This document shows, piece after piece, positions 1 to 4,933 of a stretch of 13,037 bases of DNA (position 1 is its first letter; the number at the start of each line of letters is the position of its first letter). Origin of the DNA: CAYSFW01 sp964620675 (GTDB lineage Bacteria > Pseudomonadota > Gammaproteobacteria > UWMA-0217); contig CAZUJU010000068.1 in the NCBI GenBank assembly GCA_964620675.1, positions 1-13,037 of the forward strand. The letters are read 5' to 3'. Position numbers and translations under genes: made by a program. A model generated the notes under the pieces. The model had not been told where the DNA came from. It did not search any database and saw nothing but the letters and a program-made list of their open reading frames with translations.

Positions 1-43
1 GCCAAAAAAATGGATATATTTCGGGTGAATCAGGAGGTGCCTT

Positions 44-157
44 ATGCCCACCCGCAATGTCAGTCTCACGCCCGAACAGGATGCGTTTATCGACGAGGTT
101 TTGGACAAGGGCGAGTATCGCAACGCGAGCGAGGCGATGCGCGACGCGATCCGCGAT
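44..157 (+). pseudogene. ParD-type ribbon-helix-helix antitoxin, 5' fragment
   Basis: The first 38 codons (MPTRNVSLTPEQ..., then ...GEYRNASEAMRDAIRD) match the N-terminal ribbon-helix-helix domain of ParD/CopG antitoxins, which bind DNA and neutralise ParE toxins. A strong ribosome binding site (AGGAGG at 32-37) sits six bases before the ATG, so this was a genuine start. A TATATT at 15-20 could be the -10 box; any -35 would lie outside the window. Homology stops at about base 157, where the sequence turns into an antisense transposase fragment. The reading frame happens to stay open to 520, giving a nominal 158-residue chimera. ParD proteins are usually 80-90 residues, so the toxin-binding C-terminus is lost, and no ParE follows. 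The N-terminal family is fairly certain; loss of function is inferred. Confidence 0.75.
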
Positions 158-426
158 TGCCCGCATCGTGTGCTGTCCCGAGAGGTACGCGCGGGTCATC
201 GCTTCGTTGCGCGGGAACGCTTGCTCGAAGTCCGTCAATGGCTTGCTCGGTGCGCGTCGCTGAGCCCGCGGGATCTCTGCCAGGGCGGGCTCCTGCCCGA
301 TCCGCATCTGCATCTTTTCGACGAAACTCTCCGAACCCAGGTAGATCTGTCCGCGCAACCGCGTCCACAGGCTGGGCAGCCCGGCGCCTTCGTGCACAAA
401 CTTGACGTACTTGCGAATGGCGCTCG
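150..426. repeat. 277-bp perfect direct repeat, left copy
   Basis: Bases 150-426 match 1606-1882 with no mismatch that I could find, at a constant offset of 1456 bases. The repeat lies inside two RAYT transposase fragments, and its ends are the points where the two fragments diverge. It brackets the 521-607 gene tail and the toxin-antitoxin pair. Confidence 0.9.
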
Positions 427-503
427 CACGCTGCTTGCCGAACTGCGCCAGCATCTAGTCCGTGCTCAGCCAAGCGGGCGCCGGCGCCTGTCCGCACGTG
501 GCC
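150..503 (-). pseudogene. REP-associated tyrosine transposase (RAYT) fragment, copy 1
   Basis: Read on the minus strand, this stretch gives the C-terminal half of a Y1/IS200-like REP-associated transposase: MATCGQAPAPAWLSTD, a TAG stop, then MLAQFGKQRASAIRKYVKF, HEGAGLPSLW, and on to MTRAYLSGQHTMRAIA. The family normally has Trp where the TAG lies (LSTDW), so this is probably a TGG to TAG change. The N-terminal half, with the HUH metal-binding motif and the catalytic Tyr region, is absent. The extreme C-terminus is cut at base 150, where it joins the ParD fragment; the bases TCCGCGAT at the joint fit both genes and could be microhomology. Bases 150-426 are identical to 1606-1882. The family is recognised from its typical sequence; it cannot encode an active enzyme. 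Confidence 0.75.
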
Positions 504-520
504 ATCCCCGCGCGAGGTGA

Positions 521-607
521 GCAATTTACCCCGATGACGATTTACAGGCGGTGCTGGCGGATGGCAACTGGCAATTTACGTATAAGGATGGCACGCCGTA
601 TGCCTAA
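521..607 (+). pseudogene. 3' tail of an unidentified gene
   Basis: The plus strand reads AIYPDDDLQAVLADGNW and then QFTYKDGTPYA before TAA at 605-607. The composition looks like a real protein C-terminus, but an in-frame TGA at 518-520 sits directly upstream, beside the end of the transposase fragment, so the rest of the gene is gone. It ends convergently against the PIN toxin gene, overlapping its stop by four bases. I do not recognise the family. It is called a remnant because the frame has no start and abuts the transposase joint. Confidence 0.4.
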
Positions 608-1035
608 GCTTGCAGTGCCTCAAACCAGTTTTCGATAGCTAACTGCCCATACATGCTGAAATCATCCACATTGCGGGTCACGAGGATAAGCCGCTTGGTG
701 AAGGCAACAGCGGCAATTTCCCCATCGGCAAACGGGATGCTGATGCCTTGGCGGGAAAGGCGGGCGCGTTCCTGTGCCAACCACAATCCGGCGGATTTTT
801 CGTAGGGCATTACTGACAAACCGCTACGCTCCAGCGTTTGCAGGTAGGCAAAAAAACTGGCTTTGCGCTGGGAATCCACCAACCGCTCCATGCCGTAGTG
901 CATTTCGTGCCAGACGGTGACTGCGGTGCAGTATTCCCCCGCGTGGATTTCCAGTTTCTGTAACACATTGAGGTTGGGCTTTTTTTTGGTGGGTTCGGAG
1001 AGAACATTCGCATCCAGCAAGTATTTCAGTCCCAT
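604..1035 (-). CDS. PIN-domain toxin (VapC-type ribonuclease)
   Basis: This is a 143-residue PIN-domain protein of the usual VapC length. The expected acidic metal-binding residues are present: Asp8 in LLDANVLSE, Glu44 in VWHEM, Asp104 in FADGEIAA, and Asp124/Asp125 in TRNVDDF. VapC toxins are Mg2+-dependent RNases that cleave tRNA or rRNA and stop growth unless held by the cognate antitoxin. A GGGAG at 1041-1045 lies five bases before the ATG. The start overlaps the antitoxin stop by ten bases, the normal coupled order of antitoxin then toxin. The frame is intact and no catalytic residue is missing, so the toxin is probably functional. The fold is close to certain; the RNA target is unknown. 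Confidence 0.9.
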   Translation of the reverse strand: MGLKYLLDANVLSEPTKKKPNLNVLQKLEIHAGEYCTAVTVWHEMHYGMERLVDSQRKASFFAYLQTLERSGLSVMPYEKSAGLWLAQERARLSRQGISIPFADGEIAAVAFTKRLILVTRNVDDFSMYGQLAIENWFEALQA

Positions 1036-1298
1036 GAAAACTCCCGCGCTGGAGTACGGTCACGCCAGCTATCCACTTCCGCGTCACTTAGGTCAATGCC
1101 GCCGTATTGTTCGCGCCATTGTAGGATGGCTTGAAACACGCTTTTGCCTGTGTTGAATAGTTGCTGGTAGCGTTCTTCGGAAATCAGCACAGCAACGGGT
1201 CTGCCGTGGCGGGTGATATGGATGTCATCACCGGCTTCAGCGGAATGGATCAGGCGTGGCAGGTTGTTTTTGGCTTCGGCGATGGTGGCATGTTCCAT
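1026..1298 (-). CDS. Phd/YefM-family antitoxin
   Basis: This 90-residue protein begins MEHATIAEAKNNLPRLIHSA and continues with GDDIHITRHGRPVAVLIS, the classic Phd/YefM N-terminal DNA-binding fold. The C-terminal part (LQWREQYGGIDLSDAEVDSWRDR) is the likely toxin-binding tail. The frame is open for 13 more codons upstream, but the start at 1298 is preferred: an AGGAGT sits at 1305-1310, six bases upstream, and family homology begins there. The longer version would run through the promoter. It overlaps the PIN toxin start by ten bases. It should bind and inhibit the toxin and, with it, repress the operon through the repeated motif at 1319-1336. Phd antitoxins are often paired with PIN toxins, so the pairing is not unusual. 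Confidence 0.9.
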   Translation of the reverse strand: MEHATIAEAKNNLPRLIHSAEAGDDIHITRHGRPVAVLISEERYQQLFNTGKSVFQAILQWREQYGGIDLSDAEVDSWRDRTPAREFSWD

Positions 1299-1318
1299 GT
1301 GGTCACTCCTGAAAGAAT

Positions 1319-1336
1319 ATAGCCATATAATAGCCA
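1319..1336. promoter_or_regulatory. Candidate antitoxin operator (direct repeats)
   Basis: ATAGCCA occurs at 1319-1325 and again at 1330-1336, an 11-bp period, or one helical turn. The repeats overlap the -10 box and the expected transcription start of the toxin-antitoxin promoter. That is where an autoregulating Phd-type antitoxin would be expected to bind. Confidence 0.4.
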
Positions 1337-1355
1337 CAATGTATCAGGCTGTAAA
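1327..1355 (-). promoter_or_regulatory. Sigma70-like promoter of the toxin-antitoxin operon
   Basis: On the minus strand, TTTACA (1350-1355) and TATTAT (1327-1332) are separated by exactly 17 bases. Transcription would begin near 1320, giving a short leader of about 22 bases before the antitoxin ATG at 1298, with the ribosome binding site inside it. It is a prediction from hexamer match and spacing. Confidence 0.55.
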
Positions 1356-1538
1356 CCAATGGGCGATGATAAAGGGCTTAGGACATTTCCTGAAAATCTT
1401 ATACCCAATCTGCCCTCCGAACTCCCCCCATCCCCAACCCTTCCCCGCAAGGGCATAAGCGCTAACATAATATTCATGCGAGCAATTTTTTGCATTGGTA
1501 CTAGGGAATGGAGCCAGGACTTGCAAAGCAATATCCCA
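1337..1538. other. Spacer between toxin-antitoxin promoter and RAYT copy 2
   Basis: About 200 bases with no convincing gene; open frames here are short and lack family resemblance. The left part holds the -35 box of the toxin-antitoxin promoter. A C-rich patch near 1424-1455 contains a small hairpin (CCCTT 1438-1442 with AAGGG 1449-1453) that resembles dispersed intergenic repeats seen in many proteobacteria, but it is too short to classify. Confidence 0.4.
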
Positions 1539-2035
1539 TTACCCATGGATGGTCTCATGGTTCCTGACCATCCGGCTGACAGTCGAGTAGTGCACGCCGA
1601 AGTGCTCCGCGATTGCCCGCATCGTGTGCTGTCCCGAGAGGTACGCGCGGGTCATCGCTTCGTTGCGCGGGAACGCTTGCTCGAAGTCCGTCAATGGCTT
1701 GCTCGGTGCGCGTCGCTGAGCCCGCGGGATCTCTGCCAGGGCGGGCTCCTGCCCGATCCGCATCTGCATCTTTTCGACGAAACTCTCCGAACCCAGGTAG
1801 ATCTGTCCGCGCAACCGCGTCCACAGGCTGGGCAGCCCGGCGCCTTCGTGCACAAACTTGACGTACTTGCGAATGGCGCTCGACCAGCAGATGGAAATGG
1901 TTGGTCATCTGGCACCAGGCTTGACACACCCAGTTGAACCGCTCGCAGACCCGCCCGAACATCACCAGCCAAGCGGCTCGATCCGAATCGGATAAATAGA
2001 TGTTCTCACGCGCGGTATTGCGTTGCGCGATAGGT
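1539..2035 (-). pseudogene. REP-associated tyrosine transposase (RAYT), copy 2, internally deleted
   Basis: The minus strand carries both ends of a Y1/IS200-like transposase. The N-terminal part (ARENIYLSDSDRAAWLVMFG, then RVCERFNWVCQAWCQMTNHFHLLVE) runs from about 2013 down to 1883 and includes the HUH metal-binding motif HFH. At 1882/1883 it jumps, out of frame, to SAIRKYVKFVHEGAG and continues to the C-terminus (FGVHYSTVSRMVRNHETIHG, TAA at 1539-1541). The middle, which in this family holds the catalytic Tyr region, is missing. The beginning upstream of about 2035 is also lost, replaced by another remnant. An internal ATG at 1853 opens a 104-residue C-terminal frame ending in a helix-turn-helix-like segment, but no intact enzyme can be made. 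RAYTs are single-copy transposases linked to spread of REP hairpins. Confidence 0.78.
1606..1882. repeat. 277-bp perfect direct repeat, right copy
   Basis: This block is identical to 150-426. It ends at the internal deletion joint of RAYT copy 2, while the left copy continues there into further genuine transposase sequence. So the two copies come from differently broken versions of one gene, or one was derived from the other by rearrangement. Confidence 0.9.
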
Positions 2036-2293
2036 AGCGCTGAGCGTTGTTATAGATCGCCTCCTCGCCAAATAGTCTTCCGCGTCCATGCGCGCGCCAA
2101 AGAGCGCTTCCGGATCGTCAATATCGTGGCACAGCACCATTTGGATTAGGTGCAGCCGTGAGTCGCCCGCCTGCTCCCAGCCCTCCTAGTCGTCGTAGTA
2201 GAACTTGCGGAGTATCGGACTGAGCTGGAAGTTCTCACCCACGACCGGCTCCAGTGCCTCGCCAAGCTGCTCAGGCGTTATTATTTTCGCCAC
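2006..2293 (-). pseudogene. Unidentified reading frame with internal amber stop
   Basis: From a GTG at 2291-2293 the minus strand reads VAKIITPEQLGEALEPVVGE, then NFQLSPILRKFYYDD, TAG (2186-2188), EGWEQAGDSRLHLIQMVLCH, DIDDPEALFGARMDAEDYLA, and on to TGA at 2006-2008, inside the start of RAYT copy 2. Both halves look like coding sequence: balanced composition with acidic and aromatic residues. This suggests a real gene broken by one nonsense change, perhaps TGG to TAG, and then truncated at its 3' end by the transposase. The GTG overlaps the end of the zinc-ribbon frame upstream, suggesting a coupled gene pair. I do not recognise the family. The start choice is uncertain and rests on the overlap and on where coding character begins. 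Confidence 0.4.
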
Positions 2294-2390
2294 CGCAGAA
2301 TTCGCAGCGCACCGCTTTACCTTCGCGCTCGACTGTCGTGCGTGTTACCTCGTCCTATATGCACATCACGCAGATGCTGTGTTCACTCAT
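2271..2390 (-). pseudogene. Small CxxC/CxxC zinc-ribbon reading frame with amber stop
   Basis: The minus strand reads MSEHSICVMCI, TAG (2355-2357), DEVTRTTVEREGKAVRCEFC, GGENNNA and TGA at 2271-2273. Two Cys-x-x-C pairs separated by 18 codons are the pattern of a zinc ribbon. The amber stop lies just after the first pair. The frame ends within the start of the next frame (GTG at 2293), overlapping it by about 23 bases. This resembles short zinc-finger modules found in some antitoxins and small regulators, but the family is not identifiable from this length. No good ribosome binding site precedes the ATG, and the frame is open further upstream, so the start is uncertain. It is probably a decayed gene. 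Confidence 0.35.
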
Positions 2391-2455
2391 GCGTGGAGCG
2401 CGTATTTCTTTCGGCTCAGAATGCCCGACGACGTGCTGGCCCGCGCAGCTTGTTA

Positions 2456-2746
2456 TCACTCGCAACAACTCTGACTCGACTCATCGACCATCCGGTGACT
2501 ACGCTCAGAAGCCGCGAGATCGATCTGTTTGTCCGATGCCCGGTAGCGATGAACTGTGCTGCCTGCCACGCGGACAATTTCCCGGATGTGTTTCTCGGGG
2601 ACGCCCCAAAAGTTTCTAGCCTGCTTGACCAGCTCCGCGGGATACCTGCCGCGCACCCGACGGATCAGCAGTCCGCCAGTCATCGGCTCCCGGCGCAGTA
2701 AGGTGCCGAACTCCGCACCCGCGCCTTCAGCCTCCATGATTTTCAT
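2456..2746 (-). pseudogene. Truncated Xre/MbcA-like antitoxin
   Basis: Starting at the ATG at 2746 (an alternative is 2737; the frame also has ATGs at 2755 and 2767), the minus strand encodes about 96 residues. These include MTGGLLIRRVRGRYPAELVK, GVPEKHIREIVRVAGSTVHR and IDLAASERSHRM. The order of an Arg-rich N-terminal helix, a helix-turn-helix with an S-T-x-x-R motif and then an 'x-x-x-S-E-R' segment fits the N-terminal half of Xre/MbcA/ParS antitoxins, which pair with RES-type toxins. The C-terminal domain that usually follows is absent: after SERSHRM the sequence loses resemblance and ends at a stop at 2456. No RES toxin is next to it. The beginning overlaps the end of the small membrane-protein gene, so the joint between core and debris lies around 2740. 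Family assignment is tentative. Confidence 0.4.
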
Positions 2747-3014
2747 TGCGCGCATACGCCAGGCCAATCAAGCGGCCTCGCGCCAGCCACAGGTTAATCG
2801 CCGCAACCACGATCAAGGTGTACAGCGTGCCGATACCGAGCCCGGTGGCAATGATCAGGCCGATGAGGAAACCGCTGACGGCACCGGGTCCGACCGCCGT
2901 GAGCGGCGGCGCCATTGCCGCCGCCGGCAGCGCAGGGTGGGCCGCGATCGCGTCGATAGTGTCGAATTTCCGCCGCGTATACGTCGCGTTGCTCACTGGG
3001 CGCGGTTGAGTCAC
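2727..3014 (-). CDS. Small membrane protein coupled to the sensor kinase
   Basis: A GTG at 3012-3014 overlaps the kinase stop TGA (3011-3013) as GTGA, the usual arrangement for translational coupling. It opens a 95-residue frame: a polar N-terminus (TQPRPVSNATYTRRKFDTID), a Pro/Ala-rich stretch, then a strongly hydrophobic segment (GFLIGLIIATGLGIGTLYTL, IVVAAINLWLA) long enough for one or two membrane helices, and a short basic tail. The hydrophobic part is reminiscent of the last helix of RND pumps, but the protein is far too short to be one and I assign no family. Position suggests an accessory to the two-component system, for example a modulator of the kinase. Its last codons overlap the Xre-like remnant, so the native C-terminus may be altered. 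The frame also extends upstream across the kinase as a shadow frame; that part is not counted. Confidence 0.55.
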   Translation of the reverse strand: MTQPRPVSNATYTRRKFDTIDAIAAHPALPAAAMAPPLTAVGPGAVSGFLIGLIIATGLGIGTLYTLIVVAAINLWLARGRLIGLAYARNENHGG

Positions 3015-4036
3015 GCACGTTCGCGCGCCGTCTCCTGGCGCGGAAGGATCAGCGTGGCGGCAAGACCGCGCTCGGCTCGGTTGGTCAGGCGCAGTTCGCC
3101 GCCGTGCTGGAGTGCGATGTCGCTTGCGATCGCGAGGCCGAGTCCGCTGCCGCCGGTGGCGCGGCTGCGCGAGGCATCGACCCGGTACCAGGCGTCGGTG
3201 ACGCGGTCGAGCGCGTGTTCCGGAATGCCGGGGCCGTTGTCTTCGACGCCGATGCTGAGGCGGGTTTCGTCGTCCTCGATGCGTACGGTCACCGCGTCGC
3301 CGTATTTCAGCGCGTTGTCGAGCAGGTTGGTGAGGGCACGTTTGAGTGCGGTGAGTCGCCCGGTGTAGGGGTGGTGCGCCAACCCCGCGACGGTGACGGT
3401 GCGTCCGGTCAGTTCGGCATCGGCGGCGAGGCTGCGTACCAGCGCATTCATGTCGATGGCGCGACGTGATTCGCTTTCGCGCAGGTCGCGCAGGTAGTCG
3501 AGGGTGGCGTTCAGCATGGCTTGCATGCCGTCGATGTCGGCAACGATCTGTCGCTGCAGTTCCTCGTCGCTGACCAGTTCTGCGCGCAGCCGCAAGCGGG
3601 TGAGTGGGGTGCGCAGGTCGTGCGAGACGGCGGCAAGGGCGCGGCCGCGTTCGGCGATCAGGCGTTGGAGGCGCTGCTGCATCCGGTTGAACGCGGCGGC
3701 GGCGCGGCGGACTTCGGTCGGTCCGTGTTCCGGCACCGGTGGGGATTCGAGATCGCGACCGAAGGCGTCGGCGGCGTCGGCCAGGCGTTGCAGCGGTCGT
3801 GTGACGAGGCGTACCGCGATCAGTGACACAGCGATCACGGCGATCAGTGTGAGCCCGAGATGGATGCCGAAGCGGCTCGGCCAGTCGGGGAAATCGCCGT
3901 GGCTGTGCTGGATCAGTGTCGCGCGCTCGGCCAGGTGTAGCCACAGGTTGATCAGTTGCGAGGCGAGCAGGCCGGCGACGAGGATCAGAGTCAGGCGGCC
4001 GAACAGCGACGCGGGGAGCAGCCGGGTCAATCGCAT
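3011..4036 (-). CDS. EnvZ-like membrane sensor histidine kinase
   Basis: This 341-residue kinase has two membrane helices (about 13-33 and 58-76) around a very short periplasmic loop of about 25 residues, then a HAMP linker (about 77-129). The dimerisation/phosphoacceptor motif is AAVSHDLRTPLTRLR with His139. The ATPase domain has an N box around NLLDNALKYG (237-246), a G1 box DNGPGIP (266-272) and a G2 box GGSGLG (295-300). Layout and length fit the EnvZ/OmpR-linked class, which autophosphorylates on His and passes phosphate to the partner regulator. With so small an extracytoplasmic region, it probably senses the membrane, a partner protein or a cytoplasmic cue. Its start overlaps the regulator stop by ten bases, so the pair is co-translated. 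All catalytic motifs appear intact; the signal is unknown. Confidence 0.93.
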   Translation of the reverse strand: MRLTRLLPASLFGRLTLILVAGLLASQLINLWLHLAERATLIQHSHGDFPDWPSRFGIHLGLTLIAVIAVSLIAVRLVTRPLQRLADAADAFGRDLESPPVPEHGPTEVRRAAAAFNRMQQRLQRLIAERGRALAAVSHDLRTPLTRLRLRAELVSDEELQRQIVADIDGMQAMLNATLDYLRDLRESESRRAIDMNALVRSLAADAELTGRTVTVAGLAHHPYTGRLTALKRALTNLLDNALKYGDAVTVRIEDDETRLSIGVEDNGPGIPEHALDRVTDAWYRVDASRSRATGGSGLGLAIASDIALQHGGELRLTNRAERGLAATLILPRQETARERA

Positions 4037-4758
4037 GCGGCGCTCCCGGCCACCGTGGCGGTCAACACGTAGCCTTTGCCGCGCACGGTCTTGATCAGTT
4101 GCGGCTCGCGGCTGTCGTCGCGTAGGCGCTGCCGCAGGCGGCTCATTTGTACGTCGATGACGCGGTCGAACGGTTCGGCCTCGCGGCCGTGGATCAGCTC
4201 CATCAATTGGTCGCGGTTGAGGACACGGTTGGGGTGTTCGAGCAGCACCCGCAGTAGGTGATATTCGCCGCCGGAGAGCGGCACCACCACGCCGTCGGGC
4301 GCGGTCAGGGTGCGGGTCGCGGTGTCGAGGCGCCAGTCGGCGAAGATCAGGCAGCGTTGCGGTTCGGGGCGCAGATTGGGTGGCAGGGCGCGGGTGCGGC
4401 GCAGCACCGATTTGATCCGCGCGAGCAGCTCGCGCGGATTGAAGGGTTTGACCAGGTAATCATCGGCGCCCATTTCGATGCCGATGATGCGGTCGGTGTC
4501 TTCGCCGCGCGCGGTCAGCATCAGGACCGGAAGCGTGGACTTCGCGCGCAGATCGCGACAGAGCGTGAGGCCGTCGGTGTCCGGCAGCATCAGGTCGAGC
4601 ACCACCAGATCGATCGGTTGGCGTTCGAGCGCCTGCCACATCTCGCGGCCGTCGCGGGCGGCGGTGGCGAGGTAGCCGTTGCGGTCGAGGTAATCGACGA
4701 GGAGGCGACGGATTTCGGGGTCGTCGTCGACGATGAGGATGCGGTCGCGGTTTTCCAT
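4027..4758 (-). CDS. OmpR/PhoB-family response regulator
   Basis: This 243-residue regulator has an N-terminal receiver domain: acidic pocket IVDDDPEI (Asp11-13), phosphoacceptor Asp55 in VVLDLMLPD, Thr82 in MLTAR and Lys104 in YLVKPF. After a linker of about 15 residues comes a winged-helix DNA-binding domain ending RLRQRLRDD...IKTVRGKGYVL, typical of the OmpR family. Phosphorylation by the adjacent kinase should promote dimerisation and binding to direct repeats. The ATG at 4758 has no clear ribosome binding site; a promoter-like pair places transcription start on the ATG itself. The gene is divergent from the transport operon across 175 bases that hold a plausible binding site, so autoregulation and control of the transporter are both likely. 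Family is certain; targets are inferred. Confidence 0.95.
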   Translation of the reverse strand: MENRDRILIVDDDPEIRRLLVDYLDRNGYLATAARDGREMWQALERQPIDLVVLDLMLPDTDGLTLCRDLRAKSTLPVLMLTARGEDTDRIIGIEMGADDYLVKPFNPRELLARIKSVLRRTRALPPNLRPEPQRCLIFADWRLDTATRTLTAPDGVVVPLSGGEYHLLRVLLEHPNRVLNRDQLMELIHGREAEPFDRVIDVQMSRLRQRLRDDSREPQLIKTVRGKGYVLTATVAGSAACD

Positions 4759-4764
4759 CGCACT

Positions 4765-4793
4765 TTTATACCGCTCGAACCGACGCGTGGCTA
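4765..4793 (-). promoter_or_regulatory. Candidate promoter of the response-regulator operon, possibly leaderless
   Basis: On the minus strand, TAGCCA (4788-4793) and TATAAA (4765-4770) are 17 bases apart. The -10 ends six bases before the ATG, so transcription would start at or next to the A at 4758 and yield a leaderless message. The weak ribosome binding site fits this. Prediction only; the -35 matches the consensus at four of six positions. Confidence 0.35.
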
Positions 4794-4810
4794 ACCCGCG
4801 GCATAGACTT

Positions 4811-4829
4811 TTGTAACCTCACGTAACAA
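4811..4829 (+). promoter_or_regulatory. Candidate OmpR-family binding site (GTAAC direct repeats)
   Basis: TGTAAC at 4812-4817 and GTAACA at 4823-4828 share the core GTAAC at 4813-4817 and 4823-4827, a 10-bp period. OmpR-family dimers bind tandem half-sites one helical turn apart. The site sits between the regulator gene and the divergent transport operon, so either or both could be controlled from it. Confidence 0.4.
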
Positions 4830-4844
4830 ACCCGCCGAGCGAAA

Positions 4845-4867
4845 CACTGCGATGCAATGTCGCAGTG
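4845..4867. promoter_or_regulatory. Perfect 8-bp inverted repeat in divergent intergenic region
   Basis: CACTGCGA (4845-4852) and TCGCAGTG (4860-4867) are perfect complements around a 7-base loop. It lies 67 bases upstream of the DUF4395 start. It could be an operator for a second regulator or a hairpin in the 5' leader. It is not followed by a T run, so it is not a standard terminator. Confidence 0.4.
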
Positions 4868-4933
4868 GACGGTAATGCAGAGTCCGTGCAAAGCGGGTCC
4901 AATACCGCTCATCCGAATCAGACGAGGGTGACC

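Noticed and set aside
2205..2701. Three overlapping plus-strand open frames of 89-121 codons
   Set aside because: They are antisense to better minus-strand reading frames (zinc ribbon, acidic protein, Xre-like antitoxin), have no ribosome binding sites and no domain resemblance.
2727..3014. C-terminal remnant of an RND efflux pump
   Set aside because: The hydrophobic tail resembles the last helix of RND pumps, but the GTGA coupling to the kinase and an unrelated N-terminus favour a separate small protein. The similarity is too short to decide.
3015..3944. Upstream part of a 405-codon minus-strand frame
   Set aside because: It is an Arg/Pro/His-rich alternative frame of the kinase gene. Only its last 95 codons, after the kinase stop, look like real protein.
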